This document shows, in pieces, positions 10,060 through 20,330 of a stretch of 64,000 bases of DNA (the stretch's first letter is position 1; each line of letters begins with the position of its first letter). The translations under genes were made by a program, and so were the position numbers. The stretch spans positions 31,740 to 95,739 of the forward strand of contig DPGH01000010.1 in NCBI GenBank assembly GCA_003523255.1. The letters are read 5' to 3'. Below the pieces are notes generated by a model. That model worked only from the letters and a program-made list of their open reading frames with translations. It had not been told where the DNA came from and searched no databases. Source of the DNA: Clostridiales bacterium (GTDB lineage Bacteria > Bacillota > Clostridia > Christensenellales > Borkfalkiaceae).

Positions 10060-11397
10060 ATGAAAAAACTTAAAAGATTTATCGCATTGTTGCTTTTTGC
10101 GTGCCTTGCCTTTACGGCGGTCGCCTGCGGCAGTAACACGGACCCCGATACCCCTATCGACCCGGACGCGCCGCTCACCGAAACGAACGAATTAACGCTT
10201 CAAATCAACACGAGTTCCTCTTATACGAGAGAAATGTGGGATTACGTTATTTCTCTCTATAAAAAGGACCATCCGAACGTAAAGGTAACGCCCTACTTCG
10301 GCAACACCGTAAACAAACAGTTCCAAAATAAATGGAGAAACGGCAACCCGCCGGATTTCGTGTTCCTTGACGGCAACAACCTCGATAAAGATACGATGCT
10401 TAAAGAAGGGCTTTTGTACGACTTTACGGAATGGCTCGAAACGGCTACCGTAAACGGCGAAGACGTAAAGATAAAAGACAAAGCGAATCTTAATTACGCG
10501 TTTAAAAATACCAACGGCAGTAAAACCATAACTTACGGAATGCCGCTCGTAATATCTTCTTACGGAATGTGGTACGACGAGGCGTTGTTTACCCAAAAAG
10601 GTTGGAGCGTACCGACGAATTACTCCGAACTTAAAGCCTTTACCAAAAACAAGGCGACATCTTCTTGCAGTTCAATTATATTCCCCGGCGCGTACTCCGG
10701 ATATCTCGTGCAGGGCTTTATACTCCCCGCGCTTGCGGAAAAAGGCGATGAATTTTTCGACAGGGTTGAAAACGCTAAAGATAAAGAAGTTTTCACTTCC
10801 GCCGAATTTAAAGAAGTTATGAACAGGTTCGTGGAGTTTTCGAAACTTACGAACGCTTACGCCACGTGGGACGATAAAGACCATATCGACGCGCAAAAAG
10901 ACTGGCTTAACGGTAAAGCCGCGCTTTTGCCTTGCGGACTTTGGCTTGAAAGCGAAATGGTAAAACAATTAGGCGACGAGTTCCCGACCGCCGTTAAGAT
11001 GAGATATACTTCTTCTCCTCTCGTCGAAAACCAAAAAATACTCGTTACTTCCGCGGTTACCTGCGGGATAGCGTCGCAAGCCAAAAACAAAAAGAACGCG
11101 CTTGATTTTATGACTTATCTTTATCGCGACGACGTTGCTAAAAGATTCGTTAAAACGACGGGTTCGCTTTCGGTGGTACCGGTAGATTTATCGGGAGATA
11201 CCGACATAAGCGAAACGTTTAAAAACGCGCAGGCGGTTCTTTCCGATACGTCTTATAAACAAGTGATACACGTAGGCAGTTGGGGCAATATCGACTCTGC
11301 TTTTAACGACGGCGTAAATTCCCTTATCAAGGGCGAAATGACCGTAAACGAGTTCTGCCAAAGTCTTGTCGAAAGATGGGAACAAATGCACGCATAA
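10060..11397 (+). CDS. ABC transporter sugar-binding lipoprotein (family 1)
   Basis: A 445-residue extracellular solute-binding protein. The first 23 residues form a lipoprotein signal ending in the lipobox AVAC, followed by a disordered Asp/Pro-rich linker and the two-lobed fold of family 1 binding proteins. It is the uptake receptor for the permease pair immediately downstream and sits 19 bases after the giant glycosidase, so products of that enzyme are the likely ligand. The AAGGAGAAAG site fixes the ATG at 10060. Family is clear; the exact sugar is not. Confidence 0.9.
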   Translation: MKKLKRFIALLLFACLAFTAVACGSNTDPDTPIDPDAPLTETNELTLQINTSSSYTREMWDYVISLYKKDHPNVKVTPYFGNTVNKQFQNKWRNGNPPDFVFLDGNNLDKDTMLKEGLLYDFTEWLETATVNGEDVKIKDKANLNYAFKNTNGSKTITYGMPLVISSYGMWYDEALFTQKGWSVPTNYSELKAFTKNKATSSCSSIIFPGAYSGYLVQGFILPALAEKGDEFFDRVENAKDKEVFTSAEFKEVMNRFVEFSKLTNAYATWDDKDHIDAQKDWLNGKAALLPCGLWLESEMVKQLGDEFPTAVKMRYTSSPLVENQKILVTSAVTCGIASQAKNKKNALDFMTYLYRDDVAKRFVKTTGSLSVVPVDLSGDTDISETFKNAQAVLSDTSYKQVIHVGSWGNIDSAFNDGVNSLIKGEMTVNEFCQSLVERWEQMHA

Positions 11398-11437
11398 CAA
11401 TGCTTTAATCGCGTAAATTCGCGCGGGGAGAAAATAT

Positions 11438-12358
11438 ATGACTAATCATTTGCAAAAAAGCAAGTTAAAGGGAAATATGACAAAGTCTAAATGGGCGTTC
11501 TTTTTCGCTACGGCTTTCGTCGTGTTCGCGCTTTACTTTATCTTTTGCGTCGTGCCGATTTTGCAGTCCGTCCGGATGAGTTTTTACGACTGGGCGGGCA
11601 TGCAGAAAAAGACCTATATAGGTTTTAAAAATTACGCCGCCGTGTTTAAAGAACCTCGTTTTTGGCGGGCTTTTAAAAACGACCTTATATTAACGGGTAT
11701 AAAAGAAGTCGTTATATGTTTTCTCACCGTGCTGTTCGCGGTGTCGCTCACGCGGTTTAAAATGCGCGAGGGAGAAATAATTTTTTACAAGTTCGTATTT
11801 TATATTCCTAACGTTTTATCGACCGTAATCATAGGTCTTGTATGGCGGTTTACGTTTATCTCGGGCGACCAGGGTTTGTTTAACGCCATATTGTCCTTAT
11901 TCAGCGGCGGTACGGACGTTGCCTGGCTTGTAGAAAGACCCGCAAGCGTTATAGGTTTTGTCGCAAGTTGGTGCGGTGTGGGGCTGTTTATGCTTACCAT
12001 GATGGCGGCGATTCATCAGGTACCCGGCGAACTTTACGAGGCGGCTAAAATAGACGGCGCGACCGAACTGCAACAATTAAAATACGTTACCATGCCTGCG
12101 GTCTGGTTGCAACTTACGTTTATGATTGTCAGCATACTTTATCAGTCGCTCGGCGGAAACTTTGCGCTCGTAAACGTAATGCTGCCGGGACAACTCTCCA
12201 AAAATTTCGAGGTAATGGGACTTTTCGTGTATAAAGAGGGTTTAGACATGTCGAGATACGGTTATTCGTACGCGGCTTCGCTCGTGATGCTTTTAATCAC
12301 TTCGGTAATGTCGCTCTCGGTAAAATTCTTTATGGATAAAGCGGGGGACAGAGAATAA
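11438..12358 (+). CDS. ABC sugar permease, MalF type
   Basis: A 306-residue inner-membrane permease with six predicted helices and the cytoplasmic EAA loop EAAKIDGATELQQLKYVTMP that docks the ATPase. Its start at 11438 has a GGGGAGA site; an in-frame ATG at 11477 is an alternative that would remove a polar 13-residue extension. It overlaps the next permease by one base. No ATPase gene is in the cluster; a shared MsmK/UgpC-like ATPase elsewhere in the genome is expected for this family. Confidence 0.92.
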   Translation: MTNHLQKSKLKGNMTKSKWAFFFATAFVVFALYFIFCVVPILQSVRMSFYDWAGMQKKTYIGFKNYAAVFKEPRFWRAFKNDLILTGIKEVVICFLTVLFAVSLTRFKMREGEIIFYKFVFYIPNVLSTVIIGLVWRFTFISGDQGLFNAILSLFSGGTDVAWLVERPASVIGFVASWCGVGLFMLTMMAAIHQVPGELYEAAKIDGATELQQLKYVTMPAVWLQLTFMIVSILYQSLGGNFALVNVMLPGQLSKNFEVMGLFVYKEGLDMSRYGYSYAASLVMLLITSVMSLSVKFFMDKAGDRE

Positions 12359-13245
12359 TGACAGAAAACGCATCCGTAAAAAAACGCAACAACGCGGTAA
12401 GCGACAAATCCCTAACGATACTCAGAAACGTTACGAGAGTGTTTCTCGTAATATGGGTGATACTCGTTTTGTTTCCGCTCGTCTGGACGATAGTGTCATC
12501 GTTAAAAACCGAAGGCGAGTTTTACGCAAGCGCATGGTCGCTGCCTAAATCGCTTAAATGGGAAAATTTCCGCGTTGCGTGGGAAGAAATGAATTTTGCG
12601 AAATACTTTTTAAACAGCGTTATTTTAAGCGTGGGAACGGTTGCCTTAACGGTCATCATGACGACCACCACCTCTTATTGCGTGGCAAAGTTCGTTTCGC
12701 CGGCAACGAGTTTTTTAAGTAAATTTTATTCGCTGTTTATGATGGTGCCGCAATTGCTTTTGCTTATACCGTTGTTAAAGTTTTGCGAAAGCCTTAATCT
12801 CGTGGACGGCGGTATAGTGCTTTTTACGCTTATGATTACTAACGCCCTTCAGGGCGTGCCGTTTTACGTATTTATGACCACGCCTTTTATGCGCGGCATA
12901 AACAACGCCGTGTTAGAAGCGGCTGAAATCGACGGGGCCAACCAGTTTCAAACGTTTTTCCGCATAGTGCTGCCTATGGTTATGCCCGCGGTGTTCGTGG
13001 TAACCCTGTTAAGTTTCGTCGGCATATGGAACGAGTACGTTATGAGCATAACGTTTATAACGTATCAGGAAGAGTTTTACACCGTTTCGGTCGGGCTTAA
13101 CAACCTGCTTACCGACAATACTTACGTAGACGTAGAAAAATTCGCCGCAATCGTTATATCGATGATACCGATATTCATAGTTTACGGCATATTCCAAAAA
13201 CCCTTGCAAAACGGGCTGTCTTCAGCAGACGGCGTTAAAGGTTAA
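12358..13245 (+). CDS. ABC sugar permease, MalG type
   Basis: A 295-residue permease with six helices and the EAA motif EAAEIDGANQFQTFFRIVLP. Its ATG shares one base with the stop of the MalF-type partner, showing translational coupling. Together the two form the membrane channel for the oligosaccharide bound by the lipoprotein at 10060. The next gene, a cytoplasmic glycosidase, starts 2 bases after its stop, linking uptake to intracellular cleavage. Confidence 0.93.
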   Translation: MTENASVKKRNNAVSDKSLTILRNVTRVFLVIWVILVLFPLVWTIVSSLKTEGEFYASAWSLPKSLKWENFRVAWEEMNFAKYFLNSVILSVGTVALTVIMTTTTSYCVAKFVSPATSFLSKFYSLFMMVPQLLLLIPLLKFCESLNLVDGGIVLFTLMITNALQGVPFYVFMTTPFMRGINNAVLEAAEIDGANQFQTFFRIVLPMVMPAVFVVTLLSFVGIWNEYVMSITFITYQEEFYTVSVGLNNLLTDNTYVDVEKFAAIVISMIPIFIVYGIFQKPLQNGLSSADGVKG

Positions 13246-13247
13246 AC

Positions 13248-15752
13248 ATGAAAAATTTTGACTTGAATTTATTTAAAACCCCTCCGAAAGACTGTTCCGT
13301 CGCGCCGTTCTGGTTTTTAAACGGCGACCTTAACGAAAACGCGCTTCGCGTTCAGATTGCCGAAATGAAAGAACAAGGCGTAGACGAGTGCGTGTTGCAC
13401 GCGAGAAAGGGACTGACCGTTCCTTACCTCTCGGGCGAATGGTTTGAAAAAATTCGTTTTATTTTAAGCGAACTTTCCGTGCGGGATATGAAAGCCTGGA
13501 TATACGACGAGGATAACTGGCCGAGCGGGTATGCCGGCGGCAAGGTCGTGGGGAGTAATCCGCAGTTTGCCGCGGAGTGTCTTTCGGTGGAAAAAATATA
13601 TCCCGTTCTCGGCGAGTATATTTCCGTTGAAAAGAAGGACGGCGCGGAAATAGAATGCGTTATCGCCGTGCATAGCGACAGTTATTTTCTCGATATAACC
13701 GATTACGAAAACAAATGCGCAAAACCTTGGCGTTCCGAAACGCTTTGCTGGGAAGTTTTCGTTTTCAGAAAGGAAAAATGCAAACATAAACCGGCATATA
13801 GTCCCTATCCATACGTAGACCTTTTGAACTCTTCCGCTACGGACGAGTTTATAAAAGTAACCCATGCGGCGTATAAAGAAAACCTTGCGGAATACTGGGG
13901 CGGTACGATAAAAGGCTTTTTTACCGATGAGCCGGGGTTTTATCAAAACTATCTCGAACAGTGCGCTAACCTTAACACCGTTATATGGACGGAGAATTTC
14001 GCTTCACGGTTTATCGAGGAATTCGGATACGATATAAGGCCGTATCTTTGCTGTTTGTGGCAGGATATGGGCGAAAGGTCGGTTAAAACCCGTTGCGACT
14101 ATTACGCGGCGGTTGCGAAATTTTACGCGGAAAGTTATTTCGGCAGAATACGCGCGTTTTTAAACGCGGACGGGCTTAAACTTATAGGGCATCTTCATAG
14201 AGAGGATTATATAGAATCGCTCGTGCAGACGGAAAGCGACTTTTTCTCCGCGATGAACGCGATGGACTTTTCCGGCATCGATTGTATAGACCGCAACATA
14301 GACCGCATAACCGAAAAATTAGGGTCGTCTGCCGCGCACGTTTACGGCGAAAGAATTTGCTTTTCCGAAACTTTCGGAGGGTTCGGCTGGGGTCTTACGC
14401 CCGAGGAAATGAAAAGGCGTACGGATTTTCAGTACGTGCAGGGCGTAAACATGCTCGTGCCGCACGCGTTTTTTTACTCGATTGACGGCGTGAGAAAAAC
14501 CGAAAGCCCGCCTTCGCTTTTTTATCAGAACGGGTACTGGAAATATTTTAAACAATACGCGGACTACGTAAAACGTTTAAGTTTCGTTTGCCGCGCGGGC
14601 GAATATCGTGCGGACGTGCTTTTTTACTTTCCGCTTAAAACGTCCTGGGCAAAATTTCGCCCGCTTTATCGTTACGATGTTCACGAACTCGACAGACAGG
14701 TTCTCGCGCTGAAAAACGCGTTGCTTTCAAATCGCGCCGACTTCGATTTTTACGACGACGTTTCGCTCGGGAAATGCAAAATCGACGGGGCGGAATTTAT
14801 CGGCGGCGAAAACACGCGTTATAAGGCGGCGGTTATGCCTGAACTTTCGGTTATGCCGAAATCGAGCGTGCTTAAAATAAGAGATTTCGCGCTGGCGGGC
14901 GGCGTTGTCGCTTGCGTAAACGACTTTAATCCGACGGACGAGCGCGGGGAGCGCGACGACGAATACGCCGCGGCGGTACGCGATATAGTAAACTCCGCAA
15001 GGTTTTTTACCGTGCCGAGATATAGAGAAGAAGAGATTATTTCGCCCGTTCGTTTTGCCGTAACCGACCCCGTAACGTTCGGAAATGCGGAAGGCGTTTA
15101 CGCGTTAAAGAGAGAATGCGGCGACGTTAAACTTGCGTTTTTCGTAAATTTAACCGAAAAAGAAAAAACGTTTGCGTTTACCGAAACGGGCGTTTTAAGC
15201 GCGGCTATACTTAACGCCGAAACGGGTGAAAGTGAATGTGCGGATTTTGCGGCGGCGTCAGGCGCGTGTACGGTAAAAGTAAATCTTTTGCCTTTCGGCT
15301 CGGCAATAATAGCGTTTTATAAAAAAGAAACGGTCGCGTCTTTAGCAAAAAATCTTCGTAAAACGGCGGATATATCTCTTAACGGCGGCTGGCTCGGCGA
15401 AATCGAAAATAAAAAAGTACCGACGGGCGAAATAAGTTTCCACGCGGCGGGGTTAAAAAACTTTTCGGGAGAGGTTAAGTTTACCCGTAAAGTCGTCGTT
15501 ACCGAAAAATTCACGCGCGCGGTTATCGTCGCGGAAGACGTAAAAGATTATCTTTCCGTCTGCGTAAACGGCAAAACCGCGGGTGCAAGGCTTTATTCTC
15601 CGTACGAGTTCGACGTTACCGAATTATTGCGTTCGGGCGAAAACGAAATAGCGTTTACGGTGGGTAACGTTTTGGAAAACGAAATAAACGGTACGGATAA
15701 CGACGCGGGCGTATTCGGCTCGAAACGAATTATCCTTTACGACGAAGATTGA
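13248..15752 (+). CDS. GH106-like glycoside hydrolase
   Basis: An 834-residue protein without signal peptide, therefore cytoplasmic. Motifs typical of GH106-type alpha-L-rhamnosidases and relatives: FWFLNGDL (21-28), HARKGL (51-56), YDEDNWPSG (86-94) and a TDEPGF segment near 225 carrying candidate acid residues. The C-terminal 150 residues form a galactose-binding-like beta domain. Position directly after the permeases suggests it cleaves imported oligosaccharides. The rhamnose specificity is inferred from family resemblance and from the separate GH78 gene at 34898; related proteins of unassigned specificity share these motifs. Confidence 0.75.
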   Translation: MKNFDLNLFKTPPKDCSVAPFWFLNGDLNENALRVQIAEMKEQGVDECVLHARKGLTVPYLSGEWFEKIRFILSELSVRDMKAWIYDEDNWPSGYAGGKVVGSNPQFAAECLSVEKIYPVLGEYISVEKKDGAEIECVIAVHSDSYFLDITDYENKCAKPWRSETLCWEVFVFRKEKCKHKPAYSPYPYVDLLNSSATDEFIKVTHAAYKENLAEYWGGTIKGFFTDEPGFYQNYLEQCANLNTVIWTENFASRFIEEFGYDIRPYLCCLWQDMGERSVKTRCDYYAAVAKFYAESYFGRIRAFLNADGLKLIGHLHREDYIESLVQTESDFFSAMNAMDFSGIDCIDRNIDRITEKLGSSAAHVYGERICFSETFGGFGWGLTPEEMKRRTDFQYVQGVNMLVPHAFFYSIDGVRKTESPPSLFYQNGYWKYFKQYADYVKRLSFVCRAGEYRADVLFYFPLKTSWAKFRPLYRYDVHELDRQVLALKNALLSNRADFDFYDDVSLGKCKIDGAEFIGGENTRYKAAVMPELSVMPKSSVLKIRDFALAGGVVACVNDFNPTDERGERDDEYAAAVRDIVNSARFFTVPRYREEEIISPVRFAVTDPVTFGNAEGVYALKRECGDVKLAFFVNLTEKEKTFAFTETGVLSAAILNAETGESECADFAAASGACTVKVNLLPFGSAIIAFYKKETVASLAKNLRKTADISLNGGWLGEIENKKVPTGEISFHAAGLKNFSGEVKFTRKVVVTEKFTRAVIVAEDVKDYLSVCVNGKTAGARLYSPYEFDVTELLRSGENEIAFTVGNVLENEINGTDNDAGVFGSKRIILYDED

Positions 15753-15765
15753 CGGGAGAGGTTTT

Positions 15766-17022
15766 ATGGATAAAAAAAGAATAGCGATAGTAGGTTTCGG
15801 CGGCAGAGGGCAATTGTTTGCGGAATATGCCGTAAACTCGGATAAAGCGGTTCTTACGGCGGCGGCGGATATCAACCCCGAGTCGCGCGCGGCGGCGAAA
15901 GAAAAGTTTAATTTAAGCGAAAAAGACGTTTACGTCGGTGCGGACGAGTTTTTCGCGCAGGGCAAAATAGCGGACGCCGTTTTCATCTGCACGCAGGACA
16001 GTCAGCACCGCGACCACGCGATTAAAGCGCTCGAACTCGGTTACGACGTATGCCTCGAAAAACCCGCGGCGACGACTTTAGCCGATTGCGAGGCGATACT
16101 TGCGGCGGAAAAAAGCGCCGGTAAAAAGGTAATGATTTGCCACGTTTTGCGGTACAGCCATTTTTATATGGAAATTAAAAAAATAATCGACTCCGGAGAA
16201 CTCGGCGATATAGTTACGATAAGCCAGACGGAAAACGTCGCTTACTGGCACGATGCGCATTCTTACGTGCGCGGAGCGTGGAGAAGTAAAGAAACGTCTT
16301 CTCCCATGATTCTCGCAAAGTGTTGCCACGACCTCGATATAATATTCTGGCTACTCGGTAAAAGGTGCGTTTCCGTATCTTCTTACGGCGACCTTTATTA
16401 CTTTAAAAAAGCAAACGCGCCGAAAGGATGCGCGGACTATTGCGTCGATTGTGCCGAAAGCACGCGCAAAAACTGCCCGTACGACTCGTTCAAGATTTAT
16501 AACGACGTTTATAAGGCGTACAACCCTATTTTAGGTAACGCCATGGGTATAAGAACGGGCAGGAAAGAACTTATTGAAAAATTGCTTACCGAAAAACCTA
16601 ATTTATACGGCAGGTGCGTTTTTAACTGCGATAACGACGTAGTGGATCACCAGGTAGTAAACATGCTGTTTGAAAAAGGCGTTACCGCGCAACTCACGAT
16701 GACGGCTTTTTCAAAGGAATGCCACAGGTGTATAAAAGTACACGGCACGCTCGGCGAGATAGAGGCGGATATGGAAGAGAACAAAATCACCGTCAGACCT
16801 TTCCTCGGCAGCGACAGAGTGATAGATTTATCGAAAATGTACGAAGATTTCAGCGTGCACGGCGGCGGAGACAAACTCCTTTTCGACGACTTTATAGACT
16901 ATATAACGGACGGAAAGCCTTCCGCTACCCGTACCACGCTCGAAGACAGCATTATATCGCATAAAATGAGTTTCGCCGCGGAGGAATCGAGGCTTAAACT
17001 CGGCGCACCCGTTACGATATGA
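15766..17022 (+). CDS. Gfo/Idh/MocA family oxidoreductase (copy 1)
   Basis: A 418-residue NAD(P)-dependent oxidoreductase. The Rossmann motif GFGGRG is at 10-15 and the family EKP motif at 98-100. It carries a Cys-rich insertion (CVDC, then CPYD, and later CVFNCDNDVVDHQ) that could bind metal. A GGAGAGG site precedes the ATG. The stop overlaps the next gene's ATG (ATGA), so the two are coupled. A second copy at 19027 has the same Cys insertion. Sugar oxidation or reduction linked to glycosidase action is likely; the substrate is unknown. Confidence 0.88.
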   Translation: MDKKRIAIVGFGGRGQLFAEYAVNSDKAVLTAAADINPESRAAAKEKFNLSEKDVYVGADEFFAQGKIADAVFICTQDSQHRDHAIKALELGYDVCLEKPAATTLADCEAILAAEKSAGKKVMICHVLRYSHFYMEIKKIIDSGELGDIVTISQTENVAYWHDAHSYVRGAWRSKETSSPMILAKCCHDLDIIFWLLGKRCVSVSSYGDLYYFKKANAPKGCADYCVDCAESTRKNCPYDSFKIYNDVYKAYNPILGNAMGIRTGRKELIEKLLTEKPNLYGRCVFNCDNDVVDHQVVNMLFEKGVTAQLTMTAFSKECHRCIKVHGTLGEIEADMEENKITVRPFLGSDRVIDLSKMYEDFSVHGGGDKLLFDDFIDYITDGKPSATRTTLEDSIISHKMSFAAEESRLKLGAPVTI

Positions 17023-18965
17023 TAAATTCCGCATACGAAGAACTTATAAATAGTTATTTCGTAAACGATATTTCGGTTACATACACGCTTAAAACGGACG
17101 ATATAACCGTTTGCGACAAGCCGCAGGGTACGCCTTATCTTTCGCGAAAAGACGAATTCGACGACAAGGGCTATGCAAAAAAGACCCAAAGCAAACTTTC
17201 GGTTTGCGCAAAAAACGGCGGGTTCTACCTTTCGCTTACAACCGAAAGCGACGAACTGTCCGAATTCGGGCTTAACCTTCCGTTTAAATTCATGGGCAAA
17301 AAGAATTGCGGCGGGTGGAAAAAGCAATACCTGTTCAATTCTCCGTACGCTTCGCTTTGCAGCGAACATATCTTTTGCTATCTGACTAATCCCGAGGGCA
17401 AAAATCTTATATTAGTTTGCTTGTCCGAAGCGGACGGGTGGAAAATGGATTATTCGCTTTTTTCGGGCGGACAGTATTTCGATAACCTAAAAATTCTGGC
17501 AGATTTCGATAAGGCGTATAAAATAAGCAACCGAAAAACGCTTGACGTTTATATAGGCGAGGCGGGCAGTTATCTTGCCGCGCTTAAAAAGGTTTCATTT
17601 CTTAAAAAACTCCCCGTCGCGCATTACGAAAAAAGTTTCGTTCGCGCGGGCGAGTATATCCGTATAGACGTAACGGGAGATTTCGATTACGTTGTCGCGG
17701 AAAACGAAAAGTATAATAATCTCGGCGGGTATGCGCTTGTTAAAGGGAACGGATACGGGCTTATTACGTGTACGCCTTACAAAAGCGGCGCACGCGGGAT
17801 AGACTGTACTTTTTACTGTTACGACGATATTGAAAAGTTAAGAGAAAGGTCAATGTTTTCCGTCTCGCAAAAAGATAACGCTTTGACCGACGGCAACGAT
17901 TGCGAGTGGAAGTGCCACGTTACCGCGATACTGAAATATATGCAGGATTACGGTTTTAACGCCGCGCTTTACGAAAAGATAAAACCCGACCTTGACGTTA
18001 TGACCGAGCGTAACGAAGATAAAGCAAAAGATCGCCAAACCGTTTATTATAAGGCGAGAAAAGGGTTTTCGGAGTATAACGTATTCAATTCGGATCGCGT
18101 GCAGGAGCAGTTTTTTGCCGCGGGGATTTTTTTTGAAGCGTACAAAACGCTCGGAGAGAAAAAGTATCTCGAATACGCGACGGGCGCAATGGATTGCGCG
18201 CTTAAGCGACAGAGCGCGGACGGGGCGATAAAAACCACGCTTGAATGGTCGGTTAAAGAAGAAGATTATACTACCGTTTGCTGTCTGATAATTCCCGTTA
18301 TAGACGCGGCGATTTTTCTCGAAAAAATCGATAAAGCGCGCTCTGACAGATATTTTGAATGCGCGGCGAAAATGGCAAGGCACGTATACGAACGCGGATT
18401 CGATTTCCCAACCGAAACGGTGTTGCAAACCGAAGCGGAGCCTTTTATCGAAGAGGGCAGTATGTCCTGTTCCGCGCTTACGCTTTTATATTATTGCAGC
18501 AGAGTAAAATTCGTAAAAGAATACGTCGTTCGGGCGAAGGAAATACTCGATATGCATGAAAACTGGGTCGTTAAAACTCCCTTTGCGCCGATGTTTCACA
18601 GTACGCTTCGTTGGTGGGAAACGAAGTGGGAGGGCGATAAAGACGGTAACGCGCTTTGTATGGGGCACGCCTGGACGATTTGGCGCGCCGAGGCGGATTA
18701 TTTATACTACACCTTGACTGGCGACGAAAAATATTTGCTTAAAGCGCTTAACGGTTACGCGAGTAATTTTTCCAAAATAAACGAAGAGGGTAAAAGTTTT
18801 ACCTGTTATCAACCGGACTATATAACGGGCGGCGGTTTTACCACGAGCGGAAAGCAGGTAACCTTTAAAATCGCACACGATTTTCCTAAACAAACGGACA
18901 GCGGATTGTCGCGCTATGCGTGGGCTCGCGCCGAAGATATTCTCAAAGAAAAAAGCGGTTTTTAA
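17019..18965 (+). CDS. Unassigned alpha/alpha-barrel glycosidase-like protein
   Basis: A 648-residue cytoplasmic protein with no signal peptide. The first 300 residues look beta-rich. From about 340 it is helical with repeated Trp/Tyr/Asp-rich loops (EWSVKEEDYTTVC, HSTLRWWETKWEGD, GHAWTIWRAEADYLYY), as in six-hairpin glycosidases. I cannot match it to a named CAZy family. It starts inside the stop of oxidoreductase copy 1 and is followed by copy 2, so the three genes probably act in one pathway, perhaps cleaving an oxidised glycoside. Fold class is likely; function is inference. Confidence 0.6.
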   Translation: MINSAYEELINSYFVNDISVTYTLKTDDITVCDKPQGTPYLSRKDEFDDKGYAKKTQSKLSVCAKNGGFYLSLTTESDELSEFGLNLPFKFMGKKNCGGWKKQYLFNSPYASLCSEHIFCYLTNPEGKNLILVCLSEADGWKMDYSLFSGGQYFDNLKILADFDKAYKISNRKTLDVYIGEAGSYLAALKKVSFLKKLPVAHYEKSFVRAGEYIRIDVTGDFDYVVAENEKYNNLGGYALVKGNGYGLITCTPYKSGARGIDCTFYCYDDIEKLRERSMFSVSQKDNALTDGNDCEWKCHVTAILKYMQDYGFNAALYEKIKPDLDVMTERNEDKAKDRQTVYYKARKGFSEYNVFNSDRVQEQFFAAGIFFEAYKTLGEKKYLEYATGAMDCALKRQSADGAIKTTLEWSVKEEDYTTVCCLIIPVIDAAIFLEKIDKARSDRYFECAAKMARHVYERGFDFPTETVLQTEAEPFIEEGSMSCSALTLLYYCSRVKFVKEYVVRAKEILDMHENWVVKTPFAPMFHSTLRWWETKWEGDKDGNALCMGHAWTIWRAEADYLYYTLTGDEKYLLKALNGYASNFSKINEEGKSFTCYQPDYITGGGFTTSGKQVTFKIAHDFPKQTDSGLSRYAWARAEDILKEKSGF

Positions 18966-19026
18966 GTTGACAAAAACATTAAATGTTTATACAATAATAA
19001 AAAACCGTAAAAGAGGAGAAACAAAA

Positions 19027-20253
19027 TTGACTAAAAACATAGTAATATTCGGGCTCGGCGCCAGAGGAAAAATTTACGCTAAATTCGCCGCGACGTATCC
19101 TGAAAAGTTCAAGATAGCGGCTATAATCGAAAACGGCGAAAAAAACGTTTATTACGCAAAAGAACATTATCCCGAAGTTCCGCTTTATACGGATTACAAA
19201 GAGTTTTTAAAGGACGGAATCAAGGCCGATTTGGCGTTTATCTGCACGCAGGACGATTCTCATAAAGAGCATGCCGAAGCGTTTATGGCGGCGGGTTACG
19301 ACCTGTTGCTCGAAAAGCCTATCGCTAATAACGAAAAGGACTGCCTCGATATATATAACGCAAGCGTAAAAGAGGGCAGAAAGGTTATAGTTTGCCACGT
19401 TTTAAGGTATACTCCTTTTTACAGAACGGTTAAAAGAATTATTGACGACGGGCGCCTTGGCGATATAATTACCGTCCGCGCAAGCGAAAACGTAGGTTAC
19501 TTTCATCAGGCGCACAGCTTCGTGAGAGGTCCGTGGAGAAATTCTAAGGAAAGTTCTCCTATGATACTTGCAAAATGTTGCCACGATATGGATATTTTAA
19601 GATATCTTATAGGTAAAAAATGTCTTTCCGTAAGTTCTATGGGCAAACTTTCTTACTTTGTAAAAGAACGCGCGCCGGAAGGCAGCGCGAATTATTGCTC
19701 CGACTGCAAGTATAAGGACTGCATATATAACGCGCAAAAACTGTATCTTACTGATTTTTCGCGCGAGTTCAGCGGATATTTCAACGCCGAGGAACCTACC
19801 GACGAAAATATTTTGAAAAATCTTCGTCATTCGCCTTACGACAGATGCGTATATAAGTGCGATAACGACGTAGTGGACCATCAGGTAACCATCGCGACGT
19901 TTGAGGACGGCGTTACGGCATGCCATTCGATGACGGCGTTTTCTAAAACCATTTACAGAGATTTACATATACACGGCACCAAAGCGGAACTTTGCGGCAG
20001 TATAGAAAGCGGCGAACTCGAAGTAAGAACTTTCGGCGGAGAAACCGAAAAAATAGTTATCGATTCGAGCGCGGCGGTAGTCGGCGGACATATGGGCGGC
20101 GACTACTTTATGATGAACGCCTTATACGACGAATTAAACGGCAAAAAGGGCGAGGGAATAACGTATTTAGACGTTTCGGTAGACAGCCATAAAATGAGTT
20201 TTGCCGCAGAGCGTTCGAGATTGAACGGCGGCATGCCCGAAATAATAAAATAA
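19027..20253 (+). CDS. Gfo/Idh/MocA family oxidoreductase (copy 2)
   Basis: Start taken as TTG at 19027 because a GAGGAG site lies just upstream and the Rossmann motif GLGARG then falls at 9-14; an upstream ATG at 18916 lies inside the preceding gene. This gives 408 residues, with EKP at 96-98 and the same Cys pattern as copy 1 (YCSDC, CVYKCDNDVVDHQV). Long stretches match copy 1 (MILAKCCHD, ICTQD), so the pair arose by duplication. Two related oxidoreductases flanking a glycosidase-like protein suggest a two-step oxidation-reduction scheme. Confidence 0.87.
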   Translation: MTKNIVIFGLGARGKIYAKFAATYPEKFKIAAIIENGEKNVYYAKEHYPEVPLYTDYKEFLKDGIKADLAFICTQDDSHKEHAEAFMAAGYDLLLEKPIANNEKDCLDIYNASVKEGRKVIVCHVLRYTPFYRTVKRIIDDGRLGDIITVRASENVGYFHQAHSFVRGPWRNSKESSPMILAKCCHDMDILRYLIGKKCLSVSSMGKLSYFVKERAPEGSANYCSDCKYKDCIYNAQKLYLTDFSREFSGYFNAEEPTDENILKNLRHSPYDRCVYKCDNDVVDHQVTIATFEDGVTACHSMTAFSKTIYRDLHIHGTKAELCGSIESGELEVRTFGGETEKIVIDSSAAVVGGHMGGDYFMMNALYDELNGKKGEGITYLDVSVDSHKMSFAAERSRLNGGMPEIIK

Positions 20254-20330
20254 CCTTTTTTATCGCGCTTAAAGGGGTTATGGGTTTAACGGATTAAACG
20301 GTTTTAACCGTAAGATAAAGGAGAAAATAG

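Noticed and set aside
8634..10178. 514-codon frame antisense to the giant glycosidase
   Set aside because: Composition mirrors the sense gene (Arg/His/Tyr/Val-rich), no ribosome site, no domain; sense frame is clearly coding.
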